Shown here in pieces: positions 1 through 8,400 of a DNA stretch of 40,397 bases (the first letter of the stretch is position 1; every line of letters begins with the position of its first letter). The stretch is taken from NCBI GenBank assembly GCA_030148085.1, contig JASBUF010000055.1, forward strand, positions 1 through 40,397, read 5' to 3'. Below the pieces are notes generated by a model. That model saw only the letters and a program-made list of their open reading frames with translations, had not been told where the DNA came from and ran no database searches. The stretch comes from Methylophaga sp. Lineage in GTDB: Bacteria > Pseudomonadota > Gammaproteobacteria > Nitrosococcales > Methylophagaceae. The position numbers and the translations under genes are program-made.

Positions 1-703
1 TCAGATTTGAATTAACACCTAGGCTATGGTGTCCGAGGGTGAGCGAGCTGTTGAGTTTTTCATCCTGCCGGGATGCGGATAACTGATACTCGCCAATATC
101 AACACTTTGACCCGTTGGACTAAGTGATTGCTCACTTTGCAGAAAGTAATTGCTGTATCCCTTTATTTGCCAATTTTCACCTTTAAGATCAGCGGAAGTT
201 TGGCCAGCCCCGGATAGAATAAAGGCTCGCCTTGACTGGTCGATGTTATGTTGAGAAAGACGCTGGCTCAGCTCCACGGAGTTCGATGAGTTCACGCTCC
301 CCGAACGCAGCCAATTTTCAGCCGCGGCGAGCTCAGCCTCTGAAGGCTCCGAGACCTGAACGGTGTCGGTTTGAGGCTTAATTTGCCATGTTTGCTTTAC
401 CTGATAGCTACCATCAGCCTGCAACAAAACTAACTTGACTGTGTGTTCTTCAGCAGAGAGAGACTCCATTGGCTGAAAGGTCAAATCCCCTTGCTCAAAC
501 CCCATCGCCGCGGTGATATCAACACCGTCCAACTCGACAGCGAGCTGGGTCAAGACACTGATATCTAAATCATCAGGTAAATCAATTTTGAACGCTGAGC
601 CGCTTTCATCAGTGATGATGTCAGCTTCCCAATCCAGAGCGAATGCAGGAGAGCTAAGTGCCAAAATCAGAAGTGGACTTAACTTGGAAAAGTGCTTTTT
701 CAT
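1..703 (-). CDS. secreted protein of unknown function, C-terminus outside window
   Basis: The reading frame is open for 234 codons from an ATG at 701-703 to the left edge, so the C-terminal part is missing. The first about 20 residues (MKKHFSKLSPLLILALSSPAFA) have the charged start, hydrophobic core and AxA-type ending of a Sec signal peptide. The mature part begins LDWEAD and continues with alternating polar and hydrophobic residues, as in beta-rich proteins. The last visible stretch (GEYQLSASR, SLTLGHHSLGV) could be strands of a surface or outer-membrane protein. It lies 110 bases downstream of the secreted-protein gene at 814-2199 on the same strand, so the two probably form an operon. I do not recognise the family. 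Confidence 0.75.
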   Translation of the reverse strand, partial: MKKHFSKLSPLLILALSSPAFALDWEADIITDESGSAFKIDLPDDLDISVLTQLAVELDGVDITAAMGFEQGDLTFQPMESLSAEEHTVKLVLLQADGSYQVKQTWQIKPQTDTVQVSEPSEAELAAAENWLRSGSVNSSNSVELSQRLSQHNIDQSRRAFILSGAGQTSADLKGENWQIKGYSNYFLQSEQSLSPTGQSVDIGEYQLSASRQDEKLNSSLTLGHHSLGVNSNL

Positions 704-735
704 CACAAAGCGTTTCCTTTGTTTTCTGACAACAC

Positions 736-758
736 TGCGCACCCAGTTGAGGTGCGCA
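736..758 (-). other. intercistronic hairpin
   Basis: A perfect 8-bp inverted repeat (TGCGCACC / GGTGCGCA) with a 7-base loop lies in the 110-base gap between the two minus-strand secreted-protein genes. On the minus strand no T-run follows it, so it is unlikely to be a strong intrinsic terminator. It could act as an mRNA stability element or attenuate expression of the downstream gene. Confidence 0.4.
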
Positions 759-813
759 TGATGAAGTTCAGTCGCAAAATCATTCTCATTCCAATCCCTT
801 TATCTTGAGAAGA

Positions 814-2199
814 TTATTGTGCTCTGATTTTGTTTAAATCCACTTCTTCCTCAACCGGTTTCAGTCGATCTGGCATCGGAACAGTTGGTTTAGGATCAAC
901 AGGTGAAAGCGGCTGGATTTTATCCAGTTTAGGTGTCACTTCAATCGGTTTCACTTGTCTGGCATCAGGACCTACTGGTGAAGCTTGGCCATTTTGTTGA
1001 TAACCACCTAGTCCCGCTGGTGAATTAAACTGGACCTGTGGTTCGCAACGGTGTTTGAAGGTACCAGTATCAAAGTCATGCCACTCACCGAATACCTTTC
1101 CATAAGGTTTGTAACGCGCCTGGATTTTCATGTTGTGATTCCAGACTTTGTTGTCCGATACGGCCATGTTGGCATATTGCTGCTGTGACAGCATCGCTAT
1201 CAGAGGAAATGTCATGGTAATTGCGTTGTCGGTTTTTGGATCAATTTGCGTCGAACGATAAAAGTAATTACCTAAGTATTGATAGGAATTGTTGTTAGGT
1301 ACGACTCTCAAATTGATGGTTCCAGGACCTTTACTGTTCTGTTTGTTGGCAAACATTAAATTCAACTGAATCTGAGGATCAGCATCAGGTAAACATTTTC
1401 CATAGTGGTGGGGCATGTTTGGTTGGAAGGTCACATTAGCCAAATCGACTTCGAAGTTATTAGCAACCTGATTGGGAAGATTATTCGCCAATTGCGCGTT
1501 GAGCACAGGCATCTCTTTGAGATTGGGGTCGCCTTCATATTTAACCGTCAGTTCCACCACTGTAGAGGCAAAACCCGCTTTCTTCGTGTTAGACCCTTCA
1601 AGTCTACACCAGCCGGCCATTGATACTGTCCGCTGAACGTTCACAAAGTGATCCTGCTGATAAAAGTCCAGCTTAGTGCCACCTTGATTGATATGTTGTT
1701 GCAGCTTCTTGTTCAGCTCTTCAACGGGATCAAACCGAATTGCCGGATGTCCCTGCTTAATCTGAGCAAGCGGAACAACAAAAGGGTCAAAATTACCGGC
1801 TTCGGCAAATCGTTTATTTCCTTTCCCATCAGTGAACTGCGGGTGATAAGTACTTTGATAAAGTGCCTGTGTATCAGTGATCGTATCGATAAATAAAGAT
1901 ACTGGGCCAAAATAAGCTTTGGCACTGTCATACATGATGTCGTTATCAGCAACACAACTTACGTGACCATTTAGGTTGAACGACAACTCGGTTTCAATTG
2001 GCTGAAGGTTCATCGTGTTTACATTGTTGTTGCCAGACACATTGTGAACTTCAACGAGATGGGTATTAATACCCTGCTCCACACTTAGACTGATTGACGA
2101 GAGAAAGTCTGAAGTTTGATTCGCTGAGCCAACCATGCTTTGCAAGAACAACCCAAGGGCTAAGACACTTCCGCTAACAACCTTATTAGAATTATTCAT
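814..2199 (-). CDS. secreted protein of unknown function, 461 aa
   Basis: The start was set at the ATG at 2197-2199: a GGAG sits 7 bases upstream and the protein then opens with a signal peptide (MNNSNKVVSGSVLALGLFLQ...VGSANQ). The frame extends 26 codons further upstream, but that stretch does not look like coding sequence. The mature protein is rich in Asn and Gln and has scattered Cys residues (such as GHVSC, GWCRLE, YGKCLPD, KHRCEP) that could form disulfides in the periplasm. The C-terminal about 60 residues are Pro-rich with short repeats of the type KPIEVTPKLDKIQPLSPVD, typical of a flexible linker. No family is recognised. It is the first gene of a two-gene minus-strand unit with the partial gene at 1-703. 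Confidence 0.8.
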   Translation of the reverse strand: MNNSNKVVSGSVLALGLFLQSMVGSANQTSDFLSSISLSVEQGINTHLVEVHNVSGNNNVNTMNLQPIETELSFNLNGHVSCVADNDIMYDSAKAYFGPVSLFIDTITDTQALYQSTYHPQFTDGKGNKRFAEAGNFDPFVVPLAQIKQGHPAIRFDPVEELNKKLQQHINQGGTKLDFYQQDHFVNVQRTVSMAGWCRLEGSNTKKAGFASTVVELTVKYEGDPNLKEMPVLNAQLANNLPNQVANNFEVDLANVTFQPNMPHHYGKCLPDADPQIQLNLMFANKQNSKGPGTINLRVVPNNNSYQYLGNYFYRSTQIDPKTDNAITMTFPLIAMLSQQQYANMAVSDNKVWNHNMKIQARYKPYGKVFGEWHDFDTGTFKHRCEPQVQFNSPAGLGGYQQNGQASPVGPDARQVKPIEVTPKLDKIQPLSPVDPKPTVPMPDRLKPVEEEVDLNKIRAQ

Positions 2200-2650
2200 T
2201 TTATTTCTCCACTGATTATTTCGGGTTTTTACAACGTGTTCATCCCGTGTGTCGTGGTAGGTAAAGCCATGGTTCAAATTAATTTAGCCTTTGCCTGAAT
2301 AGAATACTTATTTTGCAGGTAAATGAAACAAGAAACTGCTCTCATCCAACTTGAGATATTTATCGGTCATTTTGGTGTGAATACTGTTTTTTTTAAAAGT
2401 ATCAGCGAGGTTAGTTTGGCGGGATTATTGATTGGGGGCATTTTGTTCTAAGTCTTAAAAACCGAGCCAGACTTTCGGGTCGGGTTGCCGGTTGGGCTCT
2501 GGCCCCCGGCACCATCGATAATGTGAAAGCCTACATGCAGAAACGTATTGAGATTTTTTGTATCTGTTTTGTTGTAGCTGTCTGGCTCCCGCCGTGGTCT
2601 GGATTTGGCTAAAACCTTTCATTCTCAGAAGTGCTATAGTGTTGATTACT
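2200..2650. other. 451-bp intergenic region between divergent genes
   Basis: This spacer separates the minus-strand secreted-protein gene (start 2199) from the plus-strand membrane-protein gene (start 2651), so it should hold both promoters. No convincing -35/-10 pair was found. AT-rich sequence fills 2300-2455. At 2460-2515 the composition turns GC-rich and resembles the 3' part of a tRNA, annotated separately. Short open frames here have no ribosome-binding site and look spurious. Confidence 0.5.
2467..2514 (+). pseudogene. degenerate 3' half of a tRNA-Leu-like gene
   Basis: Positions 2487-2503 fold as a 5-bp T-arm (GCCGG/CTGGC, one G-T pair) with a 7-base loop beginning TT. They are followed exactly by a 7-base acceptor strand (CCCCGGC, 2504-2510), a discriminator A and an encoded CCA (2512-2514). 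Just upstream, GACTTTCGGGTC could be a long variable arm, as in tRNA-Leu or tRNA-Ser. The invariant loop bases C56 and A58 are G, and no matching 5' acceptor strand (GCCGGGG) or D-arm lies upstream, so this is not a functional tRNA. From memory, the 3' end closely resembles bacterial tRNA-Leu. It may be a leftover attachment site of an integrated element; that is inference. Confidence 0.4.
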
Positions 2651-3256
2651 ATGAATTTATCAATATCAGAAAAAGCCATACTCGGATTTACAGTACTCTA
2701 TACCGCTGCTTTTGCAGTGTTTTTTATTCGTAAATTGAATATTGAATTCATTGCATACATCGGCGTGATTATATTCACCTTTGCCCTGCTGTATGGCACG
2801 CTTAATAAAACTAAAATCCCCGCTTCTATCCTGGCAGGCATCTCATTGTGGGGACTGCTACATATGTTGGGCGGAAGCGTTCAGACTGCTGACGGTGTAC
2901 TTTACGCTTGGAAAATCTTTCCCTTCTTTAATGGTGGCGGCGAGTTTTACATCCTTAAGTTTGACCAACTTGTCCACGCCTATCTGTATGCGGTTGTTGC
3001 CCTGTTATTCCTTCATTTACTTCGCAACTATTTCGGCAATAAACACAGTGAGTTTCTTATCGGCTTCATCGCCATCATGGCCGCACTGGGTGTTAGCGCC
3101 ATCAACGAAATGATTGAGTTTATTGCCGTTTTAACGGTGCCCGATAATGGTGTCGGTGGCTATCACAATACGCTACTTGATTTTGTGTTTAACTTTGCCG
3201 GGGCGCTCTTTGCGGTGTTGGGATTCTATCTGCTGCATCCCTCATCCAGAGCGTGA
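2651..3256 (+). CDS. YjdF/DUF2238-like integral membrane protein
   Basis: The 201-residue protein (from the ATG at 2651) has about six hydrophobic segments, so it should span the inner membrane. The pattern HMLGG ... LKFDQLVHAYLYAV ... INEMIEFIA ... YHNTLLDFVFNFAGA resembles the conserved His/Asp/Glu positions of YjdF-type (DUF2238) membrane proteins, which have no established biochemical role. This is similarity by eye and is distant. The ribosome-binding site is weak. The frame can be extended 31 codons to a TTG at 2558, but that part overlaps the tRNA-like spacer's downstream edge and was rejected. The small secreted-protein gene follows after 19 bases, so the two are probably co-transcribed. 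Confidence 0.7.
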   Translation: MNLSISEKAILGFTVLYTAAFAVFFIRKLNIEFIAYIGVIIFTFALLYGTLNKTKIPASILAGISLWGLLHMLGGSVQTADGVLYAWKIFPFFNGGGEFYILKFDQLVHAYLYAVVALLFLHLLRNYFGNKHSEFLIGFIAIMAALGVSAINEMIEFIAVLTVPDNGVGGYHNTLLDFVFNFAGALFAVLGFYLLHPSSRA

Positions 3257-3275
3257 TATTTAAGGAGAAATTCTT

Positions 3276-3533
3276 ATGAAAAAAACCACTATTTCATTGT
3301 TGTTAGCTATTACTTTGGGTTCTTCATCAGCCGCCATACTGGCGGAAAAACCGGAAAAATCCTCTGGCAAAAACATCGAGCATCCATCAAGTTTACGAGA
3401 CGAACATGCGAGTGACTCGGGTCTAGAACACGGCAAAGCCTGGGCTGGCGATTATGAGGTCGACAAGGACAAGGACAAGGACAAGGACAAGGACAAGGAC
3501 AAGAGTAGTCACAAAGAAGGTAAGGAGAAGTAA
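3276..3533 (+). CDS. small secreted Asp-Lys repeat protein
   Basis: The 85-residue product starts 10 bases after a strong AAGGAG. A signal peptide is visible (MKKTTISLLLAITLG...AAILA), with cleavage likely near residue 23. The mature part is very hydrophilic and ends with seven tandem Asp-Lys pairs, then SSHKEGKEK. Such a peptide is probably unstructured in the periplasm or outside the cell. The Asp-Lys run is encoded by a perfect hexanucleotide repeat and may vary in length. It follows the YjdF-like gene and is closed by a terminator at 3608-3641. Function unknown. Confidence 0.75.
   Translation: MKKTTISLLLAITLGSSSAAILAEKPEKSSGKNIEHPSSLRDEHASDSGLEHGKAWAGDYEVDKDKDKDKDKDKDKSSHKEGKEK
3462..3503 (+). 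repeat. hexanucleotide tandem repeat, (GACAAG)x7
   Basis: Seven perfect copies of GACAAG (42 bases) lie inside the small secreted-protein gene and encode (Asp-Lys)7. Because the unit is six bases, gain or loss of copies keeps the frame and only changes the length of the charged tail. Confidence 0.95.
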
Positions 3534-3607
3534 CCTTTATGTCTTCTGGTAAGTCGAATGGCCACTGTCAGACGCACCTCTTGTTAAATTAAGGTTGAAA
3601 TTTAAAA

Positions 3608-3641
3608 AGCCTCGATACGAAAAACGTATCGGGGCTTTTTT
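3608..3641 (+). terminator. rho-independent terminator
   Basis: The stem GCC-T-CGATACG pairs with CGTATCG-G-GGC around an AAAAA loop and is followed by a run of T. It ends the unit of the YjdF-like gene and the Asp-Lys repeat gene. Confidence 0.9.
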
Positions 3642-3661
3642 GTTTGCATCATTAAATCTTC

Positions 3662-3690
3662 ATAACAAAACCTACGGAGGGGCATATAAT
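3662..3690 (+). promoter_or_regulatory. possible sigma-70 promoter for the amidotransferase gene
   Basis: A perfect TATAAT lies at 3685-3690. A weak -35 (ATAACA, 3662-3667) precedes it at 17-base spacing. The start codon of the amidotransferase gene follows 58 bases later. The -35 match is only 4 of 6. Confidence 0.4.
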
Positions 3691-3748
3691 CCAGCGACAT
3701 TTCTAGCAATACGTTAAATGAGTAGCGATTACTTATAGAGAACATACG

Positions 3749-4447
3749 ATGAAACGCGCCGTAGCCATAAGACATGTGATGTATGAAGATGCGGGTACTC
3801 TCGCCAAGGTGCTGGCCGAAAGAAATATTCAACTGGATTATGTTGATGCTGGCACAACAGATTTAGCGCAGCTTAATAATCAAGAAATCGATTTACTGAT
3901 CATCCTCGGTGGTGCAATCAGTGCAAATGATGAAGCAACGTATCCTTGCATCAAACAAGAATTAGCCCTAATCAAGGAGCGATTACTTGCTGATAGGCCA
4001 ATGCTTGGCATTTGCCTCGGCGCACAGCTGATTGCCAAAGCACTGGGATCAGAGGTGAAGGGAGGGCACGCTTATGAGTTTGGCTGGTTTCCATTAAAGG
4101 CCACCACTGATGATCCTCTGCTAGCTCACTACACAGGCCAAGGTGTCACCATGTTTCACTGGCACTATGAAACCTTTGATTTACCCGAAGGCGCGACATT
4201 ATTGGCTTCTTCAGCACTCTATAAAAACCAGGTTTACCGTTGGGGCAAAAATACCTTGGGCCTGCAGTGTCACCCCGAGGTACAAGCCGAAACCTTGGAA
4301 AACTGGTTAATCGGCAACGCGTTCGAAATCAGTCATGCCGGTATTGATGTCAATGCATTACGCCAAGAGATCCAACTCAAAGCACCATTACTGGAAACAG
4401 CGACAGCGGCGTTTTTTAGTGACTGGCTGACAGCTATCGGCTTCTAA
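3749..4447 (+). CDS. class I glutamine amidotransferase (GMP synthase-like GATase1)
   Basis: The 232-residue protein is a single GATase1 domain. The nucleophile elbow is GICLGAQL with Cys89; the rest of the triad is His175 and Glu177 in LQCHPEV. An oxyanion-type LGG motif is at 53-55. Enzymes of this type release ammonia from glutamine or act on related gamma-glutamyl compounds. It is a stand-alone domain: the synthetase half of GMP synthase is absent, so it is not GuaA. The substrate is unknown; gamma-glutamyl amine hydrolases of polyamine breakdown are one related group. The gene appears monocistronic, with a possible promoter at 3662-3690. A region of 254 bases without a recognised feature follows, apart from a small TGATT-AATA-AATCA palindrome at 4660-4673. 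Confidence 0.85.
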   Translation: MKRAVAIRHVMYEDAGTLAKVLAERNIQLDYVDAGTTDLAQLNNQEIDLLIILGGAISANDEATYPCIKQELALIKERLLADRPMLGICLGAQLIAKALGSEVKGGHAYEFGWFPLKATTDDPLLAHYTGQGVTMFHWHYETFDLPEGATLLASSALYKNQVYRWGKNTLGLQCHPEVQAETLENWLIGNAFEISHAGIDVNALRQEIQLKAPLLETATAAFFSDWLTAIGF

Positions 4448-4701
4448 GGTTTAATACCAATAGGTAAGCTCGTCATAAATGGCTTTCACCGAAAGACATA
4501 TACCTGCCAATCCATTAGCTTTGACTACTCAACAAGATGATCTGACTCGCCCCCTTCCCTTAGGGGTGAAAATAGTCGCGACAAACTCTTATGAAAACGC
4601 TTCTCAAAGACAAATGAAAATTTAGACAACATTTGTCATTTGGTGGCAATATGACCGGGTGATTAATAAATCATCTTAGCTCTGAGTTATATGGACGTTT
4701 G

Positions 4702-5490
4702 ATGCTGAGCAGATATCGACAACTTATTGTCTTTCTACCGTTTTTGCTCATGCTGAGCCTGAGCCCTGCCATGGTGGCTGCCAAGCCCATCATAAAAATC
4801 GCTGTACCTGAAGATTTTCCGCCTTTTTACTACAAAGATAGCAATGGCACTTTTAAGGGTGTGTCCTACGAAGTCGCGGTGCATATTTGTAACAAGCTCG
4901 GTTATGACATTGAAATAACCCAAATGCCCAGCATGCGGCTGATGCTTGCTGCACTGAAAGACGGTTATCAGGATCTCAGTATCAACCTCACGGCTACCGA
5001 GGCACGTTCCGAACTTGCCTATTTCACCCAAACACCCCACGTCTTTGAGTCACAACATCTGATTGTACGAGCCGACAGTGACATCCAGTTTGACGGCAAT
5101 TTTCAGGCGATTGCGGACTATCGCTTCGGTCCCATCTTCGGCTGGACCTATGGCCCGCAATTCGACCGTGCCACCTATCTTGAGAAAGAGTTCGTCAATG
5201 ACTCCGTTCAACAACTGAAAGGCCTACTGTCCGGCCGCTATGATATTGCTGTCAATAATCCGCAATACTTTGCCGTCACCGCATCATCACTAGGTGTAGC
5301 CAATGCATTTCATCTATTAGATCCGCCGGTTTTCACGTTACCCGTCACTATGGCGGTGTCTAAACAATATCCCGGTGCGGAAGAGTTAGTGACAGCGCTG
5401 GAAAGAGAGGTCGCTGCGTTCGTAAGGGAGGACGCTTACCGCGACATCCTTGAACGCTATGGCTTTACTGCAGAGAAGGAAACGCCATGA
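4702..5490 (+). CDS. periplasmic solute-binding protein, SBP_bac_3 family
   Basis: The 262-residue protein has a signal peptide ([16 protein letters not shown]...VAA) followed by a bacterial type 3 solute-binding domain: [16 protein letters not shown] at its start, [16 protein letters not shown], and [18 protein letters not shown] in the first lobe. It has no ABC-transporter partner nearby. Its stop codon overlaps the start of the giant hybrid kinase by four bases (ATGA), so the two are translationally coupled. Most likely it is the soluble ligand-binding partner of that sensor, or presents a polar amino-acid-like ligand to it. The ATG at 4702 was chosen over the TTG just before it. Confidence 0.85.
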   Translation: MLSRYRQLIVFLPFLLMLSLSPAMVAAKPIIKIAVPEDFPPFYYKDSNGTFKGVSYEVAVHICNKLGYDIEITQMPSMRLMLAALKDGYQDLSINLTATEARSELAYFTQTPHVFESQHLIVRADSDIQFDGNFQAIADYRFGPIFGWTYGPQFDRATYLEKEFVNDSVQQLKGLLSGRYDIAVNNPQYFAVTASSLGVANAFHLLDPPVFTLPVTMAVSKQYPGAEELVTALEREVAAFVREDAYRDILERYGFTAEKETP

Positions 5491-8400
5491 AAGTCTTAGC
5501 GACGCTTCTGCGCATCCTCTTAGTTCATTGTATTTTTATCTTCACCCTGTCGCCTACATTGCAAGCGCTAGAAGCCAGCCCGGGACTGACTGAAACTCGT
5601 CTCACACAGTTGGTTGAACTCATTCGGGAGTTACGTTTTCAGGATGAAGTCCTAACCAGTTCGATAACCACCTATGCTTATACAGCTGATCCAAAGTGGC
5701 TTAAGCGCTATCAGTCGGCCGTAGAACGTTTCGATGAGGCATTTGTGCGTGTCATCGACGGCTATCCTGAACTCGGACGGATCTCTCAGAGAAAGCTGGC
5801 TCAGTCTGCCGAAGCACTCTTCCAGCTTGAAGACGAGCTGCTTAAACACCTCCAACAAGATGACACCGAGCTGGCACAAGCCATTCTCGAATCAATACCG
5901 TATCTGGAAAACAAAGCGCTGCTGGCCGAAACATTGGCTTCACTGAATAAACAGCTTGAACAGGAATTAGTCGAACGCAGTAAAGCCAAATTCCAGACGC
6001 AATCAATAGAACTCACCGAAGAGGAACGTCTGTGGATTCAACAAAACCGCACTGTACTCGTTGGCAATGAGCCTGACTGGCCCCCGTTTATCTATGATGA
6101 TGTGAATGGCAACAATCAGGGTATCAGTATTGATTACCTGGATTTAATTGGCAGAAAAACCGGCTTAACATTTACCTTCACTGAGGCATCAGACTACGCG
6201 ATATTGCAAGAGATGCTTCGAAACGGTGAGCTGGATCTGCTCAGTGCCGCCTATTACTCTGAAGCACGCAGCCAATACTCATTTCACACACCGGCTTATA
6301 TCACTCTGCAAGATTATGTGTTTGTTCGTGATGACACTGAGTTTCAGGAATTAGATGATCTGACAGGCCATACCCTTGCCATACCCAAAGGCTATGCCAC
6401 CATAGCCACTCTTCGCAAAACTAACCCCGCAATAAACATCATCGAGACGGATTCCATTCTGACTGCAATTGAAATGGTGTTGGCGGGCGATGTCGATGCC
6501 ACCATGGATGCCCATAGCGTCGTCGAATTCTATATCAGCGAACATGTGTTTTCTGGCCTACGTTCCTTCCCGAGCAAACTGAGTCCCAATCAACTCAGAA
6601 TGCTGGTGAATAATGACAAACCGCTACTGCACAGCATTCTGACTAAGGCGATCAATGCCATCAGTCGGCCTGAACGGCTCACTATTCTCTCTCGCTGGGT
6701 ACAGGTTGATCGTGCAGAAGCAGAAACGCTGGCCATATCCACACAAAAACTCAGTCAAGACGAGTTAACCTGGCTTAATGATCACCCCATTATTCACACG
6801 GGCGCCGATCCTGACTGGCGCCCGTTTGAGTTTATCGATAAGTACGGACAGCATCGCGGCATGGTTGCTGACTACATGCAGATTATTGCCAGTCAGCTCG
6901 GTGTAGATTTTCAGCTTCCTCCTATCGACAGCTGGCAGCATGTGATGGAGATGTACCGCGCCGGAGAAATCGATGTCATCCCAGGGATCGGCATCACCAA
7001 GCAACGTCAACAAGAGTTCTTGTTTACCAATCCTTATTTATCCATACCCGCTGTCGTCATCACCAGAAAGCAAACCCAGCAACTCAATGGTTTCGATGAG
7101 CTTGGCACGTTGAAACTAGGGGTGATAAAAGACTATGGCACTGACGATTGGATAAAAAGCCAATATCCGGATATTAGTCCCGTCTATGTTCGTTCTCTTT
7201 CTGAAGGGTTAAAACAGGTGTCTGATGGTCAGATTGACGCCTTGTTCGCCAATCAGCTGAGCGCCATTGATCAAGTCAACGCCCTTGCGATTACCAATCT
7301 GAAAGTCAACTTTGCCTCCAGCTTTGAATATGAGCTGGCGATCGGTGTTCGTAAAGACTGGCCGGAGCTTGTCAGCATCTTCAATAAATTGCTCTCCGCT
7401 ATTACCCCAGCTCAAAAAGATACCATTCGCAACACCTGGATCAGCGCTGAACTTCAGGGTCTCGCAGGTACAACCGCCACCCAATCACAGCCTATACAGC
7501 AAATCCCCTTCACCCTTTTGGTGATGACATTGCTTGGTTTGGCCGCAATTGTTCTGCTCATGATCTGGTTCTTAAAACGTCACGTGCATGATGTTGAACG
7601 CGTCTATCAATCAAAAGACTTTAAGTTTTACGCCGCTTTCGCGGTGACGTTTTTATTGCTTCTGATTTTCCTGGTCACCTGGTTCTCCCTCGATCGGGAA
7701 GAAAAAGTCAGCCGTCAAAACAGTGTTAATTCACTCATTACGATACTGGATGCCACGCAGGAGACCGTACGCTACTGGATTCGAGGCGGCCTCAGGCAAA
7801 TCACCCTGATCGCTAATGAAACGGATCTGGGCACACTGTTTTCCCGAGTATCGACGGCAGACAATACCGAGCAAAAAACCTATTCCAAGCTGACTGAACT
7901 GCTCAAGAATGACCAGTCGGAAATGAATAACTGGCAGCTCACGATGGTGTTGGCCGACGGCACCACGGTCTTTGACAACACACCGACGATGCATCATATC
8001 CTGCCAGAATTGAAAGCCACTGTTTTTAAGGGCCACGCAACCTTTATCCCGCCGCGCAGAGTGCCCGAAGACGATAGTGTGAGGATGTATTTTGCTGCTC
8101 CAGTGCTGGATTATGCCGGTCAACCTGTCGCAGCCGTTATTGCCAGTGTCGACCCGAATCGGGAGTTTTCTAACATCCTTGCCAAAGGCCGAGGCAGTTC
8201 CGACGTCGAAACCTACGCGGTAAACAGTGAAGGCTTCATGATCTCCAGCAGCCGCTTCAGCCCTCAATTGATGGAATTTGGCTTGCTTGTGGACCAGCAA
8301 TCTACGGTTCTTAATATCAGATTGTCGGACCCGGGAGACGACCTGACTCAGGGCAGGACTCCCACGCAAAGTCGTACAGAGCAAGCGCTGACCTATATGG

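Noticed and set aside
2455..2679. Minus-strand open frame of 74 codons with a Pro/Arg-rich end
   Set aside because: It reads through the tRNA-like fragment in reverse. Its WCRGPEPN-type end is the usual artefact of translating a tRNA 3' end backwards, and there is no ribosome-binding site.
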